From assembly GCA_902777835.1 (NCBI GenBank), contig CACYVC010000006.1:1-64000 (forward strand): 64,000 nucleotides of DNA, read 5' to 3'. The DNA comes from an uncultured Bacteroidales bacterium. GTDB lineage: Bacteria; Bacteroidota; Bacteroidia; Bacteroidales; Muribaculaceae. This document shows, piece by piece, positions 16,964 through 25,365 of this stretch (position 1 is the first letter of the stretch; each line of letters begins with the position of its first letter). The position numbers were made by a program, and so were the translations under genes. Under the pieces are notes generated by a model that saw only the letters and a list, made by a program, of their open reading frames with translations, did not search any database and was not told where the DNA came from.

Positions 16964-19231
16964 TCAACTCTGCCTTGTCGCCAAGGTTACCCCCTTCACC
17001 CTTCCAAGCCGCTTACACATCTTGGTGACTGCATCCACATCCTCGACCAGAACATCCATCTCGCACATAAACACACCAGAATTGGATGTAATGTTCAAGC
17101 GACGTATGTTAATCGACAAGTTAGTGGAGATAAGGTAGATAATCTCTTGCAGGATTCCCATGCGGTCGATGCCCTCCACCCTGATAGAGGCAAAGAACGT
17201 CTCGTTACCGAGTTCCCACTTCGTTTCTATGATGCGACCTCCATAGCCACTCTTGAGACGCATGGCAGTGGGGCAGTCAATCTTGTGAACCACAACCTCA
17301 TTCTTGCGTGAGACAAATCCCACCACGTCATCACCAGGCAAAGGATGGCAGCACTTCGAGAGCCGATAATTGCTCTTGCCGTCAACAGTCTTGAGCACAT
17401 ACACCTTCTTGCGGTCGATTTCACCAGATGCAGCATCGTCGCTTGATGGTTCGGCGTCCTTTTCTGTCTTTCCGCCAAAAGAGTTGCGCCACAGCTTGCT
17501 GAGCAGGTTTTGCGATGACGGCTTCAATGCTTTGAGCAGCACTGGCGACAGCTCGATATCGCCATTACCAATTTTGTAGTACAAGTCCTCCTTGTTCTGA
17601 ACACCCAATCGACTGATAATGCGAGTGAGGTTCTCGTTATTGATCTCGGCAGCATTGTGTGCCATGAACTTCTTGAACTTATCCTCTCCACGGTCCATCA
17701 CTTCACGGCGCATGTGCCTGAATGCCATGTTTAGACGAGACTTGCCCTTGGCGCTAACCACAAATTTTGTCCACTCGGGCTCAGGTTTTCGCGACTGAGA
17801 TGTCAATATCTCCACCTGGTCACCGCTTGAGAGTTTGTGGGAGATAGGCACTAGTCGGTGATTCACTTTACCAGCGATGCAGTGATAACCTATCTCAGAG
17901 TGCAGTGTGAATGCCAGATCAAGCACCGTTGCTCCCTTTGGCAGTGATATGTTGTCGCCCTTTGGAGTGAACACCGTTATTTCGCGGGCGTAAAGGTTCA
18001 GCTTTATCGAGTCGAGGAAGTCAAGGGCGTTAGGTTCAGGATTCTTGAGAATTTCATCTATTTCTCTAATCAACTTCTCAAGCTGAATGTCCTCTTCTAG
18101 CTCACCACCGCCTTCTTTATAGATCCAATGGGCCGTCATGCCACGCTCGTCGATGATGTCCATCTTTTGACTGCGTATCTGCACCTCTATCCATTCACCA
18201 TCGGGCCCCATCACCGTTAGATGAAGAGCGCGGTAGCCGTTGGGCTTTGAGCGGGTGAGCCAGTCGCGGATGCGGCCTGGGTGTATCTTGTTGTAAATCT
18301 TGGTTATCTCGTTGTAGATGGCCCAGCAGGTTACGTTCTCGTCCTTGTCGTCGGGACACTTAAAGACGATGCGAGCAGCATAGATGTCATAAATCTCATC
18401 GATGGGAATGCGCTTGGCTTGCATCTTCTTCCATATCGAGTAGCATGATTTAACTCTAGCTTTGAATTCATAGTCCAGTCCCACGGCATCGAGGCGCGCA
18501 CGTATAGGTGCCGAAAAACGCTCAAACAAGTCGTTGCGCTTGCTTTCGCTAGCTTCTATAGCATCGGTAATCGACTTGTAGATGTCGGGGTGCTCATATT
18601 TGAAACTCAAGTCCTCAAGTTCCGATTTTATGGCAAAGAGTCCCAGGCGGTGAGCCAGCGGAGCATAAATGTAGAGCGTCTCACCGGCAATCTTGTATTG
18701 CTTGGCAGGAGGCATCGATGCCAAAGTGCGCATGTTGTGCAGGCGATCGGCAATCTTGATGAGAATCACCCTCACATCATCGCTCATGGTGAGCAGCAGT
18801 TTCTTGAAGTTCTCGGCCTGTACCGACGCCTTGTCGCCAAATATGCCTCCCGAAATCTTGGTAAGGCCGTCAACGATATTGGCAATCTTGTCGCCCACGT
18901 TCTCGCCAGTCTCGGCAATTACTTCATCACCAAAAATAGCTTTTATATCTTCTACGGTATATTCAGTGTCCTCTACCACATCGTGAAGCAATGCGGCGCA
19001 TATCGACGTGGAGCCCATTCCTATCTCCTGACTCACGATGGTGGCCACAGCAATGGGATGAAGGATATAAGGCTCGCCCGAGCGACGGCGTATGCCGGCA
19101 TGAGCGCGGCGAGCGAAGCGGAAAGCCTTCTCAATCTTCTCCACTTTCTTGCGGTGACTGCTTGCTAAATAGCCATTTAGCAGCTCTTGATAAGCATCGT
19201 CTATTAATTTGTTTTCTTCCTCCTGCGTCAT
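16964..19231 (-). CDS. rel: bifunctional (p)ppGpp synthetase/hydrolase (Rel/SpoT family)
   Basis: A 755-residue cytoplasmic enzyme of the stringent response, of the usual long-RSH length. Order: HD hydrolase (ligands H44 in RRAHAG, H83-D84 in LLHDVVED, plus the IKIADRLHNMRTL motif), nucleotidyltransferase synthetase (about 240-380, with KPNGYRALHLTV and ERGMTAHWIYKEG), TGS (about 415-475, ITVFTPKGDNISLPKG), helical/zinc-finger region (SKCCHPLPGDD) and C-terminal ACT (about 680-755). Both catalytic halves look intact, so it is likely bifunctional. It heads a leftward cluster of five genes. A candidate promoter box lies at 19280-19273. Confidence 0.94.
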   Translation of the reverse strand: MTQEEENKLIDDAYQELLNGYLASSHRKKVEKIEKAFRFARRAHAGIRRRSGEPYILHPIAVATIVSQEIGMGSTSICAALLHDVVEDTEYTVEDIKAIFGDEVIAETGENVGDKIANIVDGLTKISGGIFGDKASVQAENFKKLLLTMSDDVRVILIKIADRLHNMRTLASMPPAKQYKIAGETLYIYAPLAHRLGLFAIKSELEDLSFKYEHPDIYKSITDAIEASESKRNDLFERFSAPIRARLDAVGLDYEFKARVKSCYSIWKKMQAKRIPIDEIYDIYAARIVFKCPDDKDENVTCWAIYNEITKIYNKIHPGRIRDWLTRSKPNGYRALHLTVMGPDGEWIEVQIRSQKMDIIDERGMTAHWIYKEGGGELEEDIQLEKLIREIDEILKNPEPNALDFLDSIKLNLYAREITVFTPKGDNISLPKGATVLDLAFTLHSEIGYHCIAGKVNHRLVPISHKLSSGDQVEILTSQSRKPEPEWTKFVVSAKGKSRLNMAFRHMRREVMDRGEDKFKKFMAHNAAEINNENLTRIISRLGVQNKEDLYYKIGNGDIELSPVLLKALKPSSQNLLSKLWRNSFGGKTEKDAEPSSDDAASGEIDRKKVYVLKTVDGKSNYRLSKCCHPLPGDDVVGFVSRKNEVVVHKIDCPTAMRLKSGYGGRIIETKWELGNETFFASIRVEGIDRMGILQEIIYLISTNLSINIRRLNITSNSGVFMCEMDVLVEDVDAVTKMCKRLGRVKGVTLATRQS

Positions 19232-19272
19232 CTCATTTGGGTATAAAAAATTATTACTGCTCTTCCAATCTA

Positions 19273-19280
19273 CAAACTTA
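19273..19280 (-). promoter_or_regulatory. candidate -7 box for rel
   Basis: TAAGTTTG on the minus strand (19280-19273), about 42 bases before the rel start. No good -33 TTTG at the usual spacing. Confidence 0.4.
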
Positions 19281-19484
19281 GCAATAAAAAGTGAAACAAC
19301 CGATATTTTTTAGTGAGATTTTTGGTTTTTTACATTTTGAGGGCATGATTACAGGAATTTGTGTTCTGGCACTCGCACCATCAAAATATTATTTGCTCCG
19401 TTTGCTGGTTTATTTTTGCCATTTAAATAACTATTTTTAAACAATTTTTATCTAAAAAATAACCGTTATACCGTTAATTGTCTA

Positions 19485-19492
19485 TACCTTTG
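19485..19492 (+). promoter_or_regulatory. -7 box for the FKBP operon
   Basis: TACCTTTG followed by CAG, a common form of the TAnnTTTG box, 38 bases upstream of the first FKBP start at 19530. The -33 element is not clear. Confidence 0.55.
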
Positions 19493-19529
19493 CAGTTTGA
19501 ATTTAAATTAATAATAATTTATTATATAA

Positions 19530-20120
19530 ATGGACAAATTAAGCTATGCGCTGGGCTTGAGTATGGCCCAGAATTTCAAGGGCTCGGGAATCCAGAGCAT
19601 CAATGCCGATGACTTTGCCGAAGCCCTGCGTGACGTCTATGAAGACAAAGAGAAAAAAATGAGCTACGACGAGGCCAAAAAGGTTGTGCAAGAGTTCTTT
19701 ACCGAGCTAGAGGCCAACGCCGGTGCCATGAACGAGGAACTCGGCAAGAAATTCCTCGAGCAGAACGCCCAGCAAGAGGGCGTGAAGGTGACCGAGAGCG
19801 GACTCCAATATCTCGTACTCAAAGAGGGCAACGGAGCCAAGCCTGGGCCTAACGACGTTGTGACTGTGCATTACACAGGCCGACTAATTGACGGCACAGT
19901 ATTTGACAGCTCGGTAGAGCGCGGCGAACCTGCCACATTCGCTGTGGGACAAGTAATTCCCGGTTGGGTCGAAGGACTGCAACTGATGAGCGAGGGTGCT
20001 GCTTGGCGACTCTTCATCCCATCCAATCTTGCCTATGGTCCTCACGGAACAGGTCCTATCCAACCTAACTCAACTCTAATCTTCGACGTTCAGTTGATAA
20101 AAGTAGAAAGCAAGAAATAA
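19530..20120 (+). CDS. fklB: FKBP-type peptidyl-prolyl cis-trans isomerase, cytoplasmic (FklB-like)
   Basis: A 196-residue isomerase with no signal peptide. The N-terminal helical dimerisation domain (about 1-85, KLSYALGLSMAQNFKGSG) is followed by the FKBP catalytic domain (about 90-193) with VTVHYTGRLIDGTVFDSS, QVIPGWVEGLQLM, LAYGPHGTGPIQPNSTL. The Tyr, Asp, Phe, Trp and Ile active-site positions typical of FKBP12 (YTG, FDSS, VIPGW, AYG) are present. First of four consecutive FKBP genes, the only one without an export signal. Confidence 0.93.
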   Translation: MDKLSYALGLSMAQNFKGSGIQSINADDFAEALRDVYEDKEKKMSYDEAKKVVQEFFTELEANAGAMNEELGKKFLEQNAQQEGVKVTESGLQYLVLKEGNGAKPGPNDVVTVHYTGRLIDGTVFDSSVERGEPATFAVGQVIPGWVEGLQLMSEGAAWRLFIPSNLAYGPHGTGPIQPNSTLIFDVQLIKVESKK

Positions 20121-20153
20121 ATTTAACAACAATTTAATACACAAGATTTTATT

Positions 20154-21104
20154 ATGAAAAAGTTTTTATTTTTGGCAGTGGCTGTATTGCTAGTTGGCAC
20201 TACTGTAACAAGCTGCAAAGGCAAATCAGAATCGGACAAATTAAATGACTCTATTGCTGAGGCATTAGGCAATTTCATGGGAACAAACTTGAAGGCTTCT
20301 TTCCAATTTATGCCCGAAAGGTTCCAAAACACCGACAAAGACCAATTGTTGAGAGGTTTAACAACCATCGTTAATATGGACACCACAAAAGCTGACCAAA
20401 GCTACATTCAAGGTTTGCAGATGGGTATGCAAGTTTATCAACAACTTGGTCAACTCCAGGTTCAAGGCGTAAATATCGACCGCAAAGTATTCTTGAACGA
20501 GCTCAAGAAAGTCATCGACAGCAAAGACACTCTTGACATGGCCAAGATGGACAAATACATGCAAGAGGCACAAACCAAGCTGATGGGCATGGTAGAAAAA
20601 GCCGTAAAAGCCAAAGGCACTGAGAACGGAGAAGCAGGCAAAAAATACATCGAGGAGCAGATGAAGAATGACAAAGCCTTCAAAAAAACCAAATCGGGTA
20701 TCGCCTACAAGGTTGTGAAGGAAGGCAATGGCACCAACTTCGCCGATGATGACATCGTTAACGTTGCCTACGAAGGCAAACACATTGACGGTAGAGTGTT
20801 TGACACTTCTAACGGCAAGGAAGTGCCTTTCTCTATGAAGGGTGTTGTTCCTGGATTCAGCGAGGTTCTCAAACTCATGAAACCAGGTTCTAAGGTTATC
20901 GCCATCATTCCTGGCAACATGGCATATAAAGACCAAGGTGATGGTCAAAAGATTGGTCCTAACGAGACTCTCGTGTTTGAGATTACTGCCGGACAAGCTA
21001 AAAAGGCTCCAGCACCCACTACTCCCGCTCCAATGCCTGGCCGTCCAGTACCAGCTCAAGCTCAACCAGCTCAAGCTCAACCAGCACCAGCTCAAGGTAA
21101 ATAA
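20154..21104 (+). CDS. FKBP-type peptidyl-prolyl isomerase, lipoprotein
   Basis: A 316-residue lipoprotein: signal with lipobox VTSC (Cys about 21). A helical N-terminal dimerisation domain (about 28-165) is followed by an FKBP domain (about 180-282) with VNVAYEGKHIDGRVFDTSN, GVVPGFSEVLKLM and AYKDQGDGQKIGPNETL. The Trp of the active site is Phe here (PGF). The C-terminal about 30 residues are a Pro/Ala/Gln tail encoded by 15-base tandem repeats. Probably a periplasmic chaperone for outer-membrane or secreted proteins. It follows the cytoplasmic FKBP gene by 33 bases. Confidence 0.9.
   Translation: MKKFLFLAVAVLLVGTTVTSCKGKSESDKLNDSIAEALGNFMGTNLKASFQFMPERFQNTDKDQLLRGLTTIVNMDTTKADQSYIQGLQMGMQVYQQLGQLQVQGVNIDRKVFLNELKKVIDSKDTLDMAKMDKYMQEAQTKLMGMVEKAVKAKGTENGEAGKKYIEEQMKNDKAFKKTKSGIAYKVVKEGNGTNFADDDIVNVAYEGKHIDGRVFDTSNGKEVPFSMKGVVPGFSEVLKLMKPGSKVIAIIPGNMAYKDQGDGQKIGPNETLVFEITAGQAKKAPAPTTPAPMPGRPVPAQAQPAQAQPAPAQGK
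21051..21096. repeat. 15-base coding tandem repeat in FKBP lipoprotein gene
   Basis: Two perfect copies of CCAGCTCAAGCTCAA (21051-21065, 21066-21080) and a degenerate third (CCAGCACCAGCTCAA), coding the PAQAQ tail. Confidence 0.85.
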
Positions 21105-21122
21105 TCTCTTGGAATATAAATA

Positions 21123-21623
21123 ATGAAAAAATTTTTTCATTTACTAATCATTACCCTTGCGCTCGCTGCCGCAACTAGCTGCAACAGCAAGGGTAATGGT
21201 GGTTCCGAAGAAACAGCAGCAATCTCATCGATTGCCGACATCAACAAGCAGGAAGGTGAGAAATACATCGCTGAGCAGATGAAGAATGACACGGCATTCA
21301 CCATTACCAAGTCAGGTCTCTGCTACAAAATCCTCAACGAGGGTGAGGGCGAGAACTTCAAACCCACCGACACCGTCGATGTTATCTACGTGGGCAAGCA
21401 CATAGATGGCACCGAGTTCGACAGCTCTAATGGCAATACCGTACCTTTCCCACTACAGAATGTGGTACCAGGATTCAGAGAGGTAATCACTCTCATGAAG
21501 CCTGGCTCAAAGGCCATTGCCATTATTCCAGCCCATTTAGGCTATGGAGTGCAAGGACAAGGTACCATAGGCCCTAACGAGACACTGGTTTTTGAACTCA
21601 CCACTGTGGAACTTCACAAGTAA
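21123..21623 (+). CDS. short FKBP-type peptidyl-prolyl isomerase, lipoprotein
   Basis: A 166-residue lipoprotein (lipobox ATSC, Cys about 20) with a short linker and one FKBP domain (about 60-164): VDVIYVGKHIDGTEFDSSN, NVVPGFREVITLM, LGYGVQGQGTIGPNETL. It lacks the long N-terminal helical dimerisation domain of its neighbours. The EKYIAEQMKNDTAFTITKSGL stretch before the domain closely matches the one in the preceding gene, showing a recent duplication. Spacing 18 and 26 bases to the neighbours supports one operon. Confidence 0.9.
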   Translation: MKKFFHLLIITLALAAATSCNSKGNGGSEETAAISSIADINKQEGEKYIAEQMKNDTAFTITKSGLCYKILNEGEGENFKPTDTVDVIYVGKHIDGTEFDSSNGNTVPFPLQNVVPGFREVITLMKPGSKAIAIIPAHLGYGVQGQGTIGPNETLVFELTTVELHK

Positions 21624-21649
21624 TTCGTTAATTATAAACACTCTGAGAC

Positions 21650-23071
21650 ATGAAAAAGATATTTTTATTTGTTGCTATCGCCGCATTAGTGAGCAGCTTT
21701 GCAATGGCGCAAGAGCCTGACTTGGCACTGATAGCAAAAATGAGAGAAATCAAGGCCGACTCGTTGAGCCTTATGCTCGGTAAGGTGTATGGTACTCAAG
21801 CTGCCATGAGCCACCCTACTGCCGAGGCGAGACAAACCTACCTCAAAACCTTTAACGAGGCTTTAAACCTTGATCAGCAAGACGAGAATTATAACGAGGG
21901 AGTGAAACTTGCAGAGCAGTACTACCGCAATGCCGAGAGCGTTAATCGACAGCTCGGCATTACCATGAATCGCAATGCCTTTGTACAAAGTTTCCTCTCA
22001 CACTTCAACGACACCACTGCTGTCTTAAACATGAACGATGTGATGCGCAATATCAACATGGGTGCTAAACGACTCATGGAAGAGATTGGCGAACTCAAGA
22101 AAGACAGCGTGGCAGCCCTCGCACAGACAAGCCTCATCAACCTTAAGGTTGACTCTCTGAGCATGAACATGGGAGAATTCTTTGGAACCCAGGCCCAGAA
22201 CATGAACATGAGGAAAAAACTCAGCAATGAGCAGAAGGATCGATTCCTCGACGGCTTCAATAGCACTATCAACATTGATGAAAGCAACAAGCCACTCATT
22301 GATGGCAAGCTGCTCGCCAACGAATTCAGCAACCTTGAGAACAACATCAAGAAGCAGATGAACATAAAGCTCAACAAAGAAACTTTTGTCACCGCTTTTG
22401 CTGCTGTGCTCAACGACCCAAAGGTGCCTACAAAGGATGACTTTAAAGCCATCGACACCCAAGCCCAGAACTACGTGAAAGAGGCTCAGACCTACATCAA
22501 GGAGAACAGCCCCGAAGCCCTCACACAAAAGGGACTAGGCAAGAAATACATCGAGAACCAGATGGAGAAAGACTCCAAGTTCATCCAAACTCCATCGGGA
22601 CTGGTATATAAGATACTCAATCCTGGAAACGGAAAGAAGTTCAACGAGACCGATAAGATTAAGGTAATGTATAAGGGCACTCACGTTGACGGAAGCACCT
22701 TCGACGAGAGCAAGGAACCTGTGGCATTCTCTCCCAATCAGGTAGTGCCTGGTTTCAAAGAGGCGCTTCTCATGATGAGCCCTGGAGCTAAGATGATCGC
22801 AATACTGCCCTACAACCTAGCTTACGGCGACCGCGGAGCAGGTGGCAGCATCAAGCCTTTCGAGACTCTGGTATTTGAAATCGAGACCTTAGGCATCGAT
22901 GACAGCGAGCCCGCAGCTAAGCCAGCCAACCAGACAGCCACTAAGCCTGCAGCTAAGACTTCGACTCCTGCCGCTAAGGAAGAGAAGGCCACCACTAGCA
23001 ACCAGAAAGCAACCAAGAAAGCCACTGGCAAAAAGACTACTGGTAAAAAAGCCTCTAAAAAACGCAAATAA
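21650..23071 (+). CDS. exported FKBP-type isomerase with duplicated N-terminal domain and Lys-rich tail
   Basis: A 473-residue exported protein (signal cleavage after FAMAQ, about residue 21). Two tandem helical FKBP_N-type domains (about 22-165 and 166-300; compare ADSLSLMLGKVYGTQAA with VDSLSMNMGEFFGTQAQ) precede one FKBP domain (about 310-418: IKVMYKGTHVDGSTFDES, QVVPGFKEALLMM, LAYGDRGAGGSIKPFETL). The last about 50 residues are Ala/Thr/Lys-rich and end KKASKKRK. Last gene of the FKBP operon, followed by a strong terminator. The duplicated dimerisation domain could let one chain form the cradle usually made by a dimer. Confidence 0.9.
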   Translation: MKKIFLFVAIAALVSSFAMAQEPDLALIAKMREIKADSLSLMLGKVYGTQAAMSHPTAEARQTYLKTFNEALNLDQQDENYNEGVKLAEQYYRNAESVNRQLGITMNRNAFVQSFLSHFNDTTAVLNMNDVMRNINMGAKRLMEEIGELKKDSVAALAQTSLINLKVDSLSMNMGEFFGTQAQNMNMRKKLSNEQKDRFLDGFNSTINIDESNKPLIDGKLLANEFSNLENNIKKQMNIKLNKETFVTAFAAVLNDPKVPTKDDFKAIDTQAQNYVKEAQTYIKENSPEALTQKGLGKKYIENQMEKDSKFIQTPSGLVYKILNPGNGKKFNETDKIKVMYKGTHVDGSTFDESKEPVAFSPNQVVPGFKEALLMMSPGAKMIAILPYNLAYGDRGAGGSIKPFETLVFEIETLGIDDSEPAAKPANQTATKPAAKTSTPAAKEEKATTSNQKATKKATGKKTTGKKASKKRK

Positions 23072-23099
23072 CATAATTCTCTGAATTATTCCATAATCA

Positions 23100-23140
23100 A
23101 GGACCCGGCACATCTTTGTTGTGCCGGGTCCTAATATTTT
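23100..23140 (+). terminator. intrinsic terminator of the FKBP operon
   Basis: Perfect 12-base stem AGGACCCGGCAC (23100-23111) with GTGCCGGGTCCT (23121-23132), then AATATTTTCTTTTT. Confidence 0.9.
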
Positions 23141-23224
23141 CTTTTTGCGTTATTACTGGCATTCTGCTTAACAGCAGTTGTCCAAGATAAAACTATGTCC
23201 AACGCAAATATTTCTTGTCATCAT

Positions 23225-23357
23225 TACCTTTGTCAATAATATAAAAAAAATCCTCGGCATCACGCCGGGGATTGCTTAACTAATTAACCTTCTAATACCA
23301 TTAACATAAACCTTAAAACAAAAATGAAAAAGAAAATTTCGTCTCACGACGATTGAT
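23225..23357 (+). other. orphan promoter-hairpin-mini-ORF unit (possible small RNA or leader)
   Basis: In the gene-free stretch 23072-23557 a -7-type box TACCTTTG (23225-23232) is followed about 20 bases later by a hairpin CCTCGGC-ATCAC-GCCGGGG (about 23252-23270), an A/T/C-rich unstructured stretch, and a 10-codon mini-ORF reading MKKKISSHDD with stop (ending near 23356). A second small reading frame starts at 23384 (43 codons) but looks random. No gene follows on the + strand; the next gene is convergent. It may be a small RNA, a leader left from a lost gene, or a peptide-coding transcript. Confidence 0.35.
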
Positions 23358-23557
23358 TTTTTATAACCTTAAAAACTAATACCATGAAAACTGATGCAAA
23401 TTTACAGCCTTTCTACATACCCCGCCAAATTTTTGAGCAGAAATCTGTATTTTTTGCCCGAAATTTAACTAAATTTTATGTTTCTAAATGTATTTTCAGA
23501 AATTCGAGTGCTTGATTATAACAAATATGCTCATTTATTTTTATAATATATTGAAAA

Positions 23558-24085
23558 TTATTCTTGATTATAATGAAAAGTTATTAGGTCAATAACTTTT
23601 CTTGCGGCATCTTGAATACTTTCACATTCATAGAGAATTGCCGACTTGTTGGTCTGCTTGCAAAAAATCAATGGATACCAGCAAGGAGTGTGGAGAGTGC
23701 TCTCTGTCTCCTCATCATCGTTATGTCTCACATAAAACAGATGAAGGGTTTTCTGCAGCGAGTTGGCATACATGATTTCGGCAATGGTACCAGGACAAGC
23801 GGCATCGTCAAGCACAAAGACAGCATCGCTACATTGCTCTATCATCTGTTTTTCACACATTATAATATCTTCGGCCTTCAGGCTTTCGGCCTCGAAATAG
23901 AATGGTCCTATATAATACACGTTATCGTTTATACTAACACCACTCATGTCTTTAGGCTTCAACAATGCTTGCACGCTACCGAGAATCTGTGCTCTATAAT
24001 CCTCGGCGGCAGCAATCTCATAGTCTTCGTCACGATGATCAAAACCAAAAGCTCCTCCAAAAAACAGTTTATATTGCGTTTCCAT
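23558..24085 (-). CDS. nucleoside 2-deoxyribosyltransferase-like protein
   Basis: A 175-residue cytoplasmic protein. The segment YYIGPFYFE, then EKQMIEQCSDAVFVLDD, then CPGTIAEIMYAN follows the order of the deoxyribosyltransferase fold: a GP-containing nucleotide loop, an Ile/Ala-Asp-x-hydrophobic strand, and a (D/P)-GT-x-x-E-I-x-Y-A segment carrying the catalytic-type Glu. True family members exchange bases on deoxynucleosides; related proteins only sense nucleotides. It is followed by no obvious partner. An A/T-rich promoter region separates it from yebC. Moderate to low confidence in function. Confidence 0.55.
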   Translation of the reverse strand: METQYKLFFGGAFGFDHRDEDYEIAAAEDYRAQILGSVQALLKPKDMSGVSINDNVYYIGPFYFEAESLKAEDIIMCEKQMIEQCSDAVFVLDDAACPGTIAEIMYANSLQKTLHLFYVRHNDDEETESTLHTPCWYPLIFCKQTNKSAILYECESIQDAARKVIDLITFHYNQE

Positions 24086-24233
24086 AATCTATATGTTTTT
24101 AAGTGTTATTGTGCTTGAAGTTTTCTATAAGATGATTTTGTGCAAAGATACAATATTTTTTCTATAATAAAAATGGACGAGCCAAGAAAAATGGCTCGTC
24201 CTAAAAACAATTCCTCTAAAAGAGTGGCAAGGA

Positions 24234-24962
24234 TTACTCGTCAATACCTGCCTCTTTCATGTTGGTGAACACGTTCTGCACGTCGTCATCCTCCTCAAGC
24301 ACCTCAAGAAGCTTCTCCATGTCGGCAGTCTGTTCCTCGTTGAGGTCTTTGTAGTCGGCAGGCTCATAAACGAACTCCGAACTCTTAATCTCGAAACCGT
24401 TCTCCTCGAGATATTTCTGGATGTCGCCGTTCGATTCAAAAGCTGCGCTGATGATGATTTCTTCCTCGTCCTGCTCTATCTCCTCGGCTCCGAAGTCGAT
24501 GAGCTCAAGCTCAAGGTCTTCAAGGCTCACGCCCTCTTTAGGCTCTACATGGAAATAGGCCTTGTGGGTGAACATAAACGCCACGCTACCCGAGTTGCCC
24601 AGTGTGCCGCCCTTCTTGTTGAAGTAGCTGCGCAGGTTGGCAACAGTGCGTGTGGTGTTGTCGGTAGCGGTCTCCACGAGGATGGCGATGCCGTGAGGTC
24701 CGTATCCCTCATAGATCACTTCCTTGTAATCGCTGGCGTCTTTGTCACTTGCCTTCTTAATGGCACGCTCCACTGTGTCCTTAGGCATATTGGCAGCCTT
24801 GGCGTTGGCCATGAGGGCACGCAGACGCGAGTTTGCTGTTGGGTCGGGACCACCAGCTTTCACAGCCATAGTGATTTCCTTACCAATCTTAGTGAACGTG
24901 CGGGACATGCTGCCCCAGCGTTTCAGTTTTCTTGCTTTGCGATATTCAAAAGCTCTTCCCAT
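24234..24962 (-). CDS. yebC: YebC/PmpR family regulatory/translation factor
   Basis: A 242-residue cytoplasmic protein with the conserved start MGRAFEYRKARKLKRWGSMS, then the MPKDTVERAIKKAS and EVIYEGYGPHGIAILVE motifs and an acidic C-terminal half. YebC proteins were described as transcription regulators and more recently as factors that help ribosomes through difficult sequences. Length is usual. It follows the cupin gene by 30 bases in a leftward pheT-cupin-yebC unit. Confidence 0.95.
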   Translation of the reverse strand: MGRAFEYRKARKLKRWGSMSRTFTKIGKEITMAVKAGGPDPTANSRLRALMANAKAANMPKDTVERAIKKASDKDASDYKEVIYEGYGPHGIAILVETATDNTTRTVANLRSYFNKKGGTLGNSGSVAFMFTHKAYFHVEPKEGVSLEDLELELIDFGAEEIEQDEEEIIISAAFESNGDIQKYLEENGFEIKSSEFVYEPADYKDLNEEQTADMEKLLEVLEEDDDVQNVFTNMKEAGIDE

Positions 24963-24992
24963 AAATATATTTATTTTTAGTTATTAAATTTC

Positions 24993-25328
24993 TTATTTGT
25001 GATGTGCAGGAACCACTGCCAGAAACTTGAGGTCGCAGTCGCCACGGTTAATGAGGCTATGGCTGTGCCCCATGGGGCAGTAATGCGCTTGGCCAGGCAG
25101 CAGTTTCTCCTCGCCGGCATCGGTGAGCACAGTGGCCTCGCCCTCGAGGAAATACATTATCTCGCTGTCGGCATCATGGCTGTGATAGCCTATAGAGGCC
25201 CCTGGCGCGAGCGTTCCAAGCATGATTTTGTTGTTTTCATCAACAAATCGGCGCGACACATACTCACCCTCGCCACCCTTGAAATTAGCGGCAACGTTTA
25301 CTTCTAAGTTATTAAAATCCAACTTCAT
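24993..25328 (-). CDS. small single-domain cupin protein
   Basis: A 111-residue cupin barrel from MKLDFNN; a start four codons earlier (25340) is possible. The first cupin motif GASIGYHSHDADSEIMYFLEG supplies two His and a Glu, and the second motif PGQAHYCPMGHSHSLIN supplies the last His, so a metal site is plausible. Function is not readable; small cupins of this type are often sugar or small-molecule binding. It lies between pheT (33 bases) and yebC, which in many Bacteroidetes are neighbours without it. Confidence 0.85.
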   Translation of the reverse strand: MKLDFNNLEVNVAANFKGGEGEYVSRRFVDENNKIMLGTLAPGASIGYHSHDADSEIMYFLEGEATVLTDAGEEKLLPGQAHYCPMGHSHSLINRGDCDLKFLAVVPAHHK

Positions 25329-25340
25329 AAATGCTAACAT

Positions 25341-25365
25341 TTAAAACTTAACACTTAAAACTTAT
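25341..25365. repeat. short heptamer array at the pheT-cupin junction
   Basis: Three units AACTTAA, CACTTAA, AACTTAT (25345-25365), running into the pheT stop codon. Short, so weaker than the other arrays. Confidence 0.5.

Noticed and set aside
19345-19440. About 30-codon frame in the rel-FKBP gap
   Set aside because: Short, no ribosome-binding context, and located between divergent promoters.
23384-23515. 43-codon frame in the gap after the FKBP operon
   Set aside because: No hydrophobic pattern, no homology-like motif and random composition; only the hairpin-mini-ORF unit just upstream is kept as a weak candidate.
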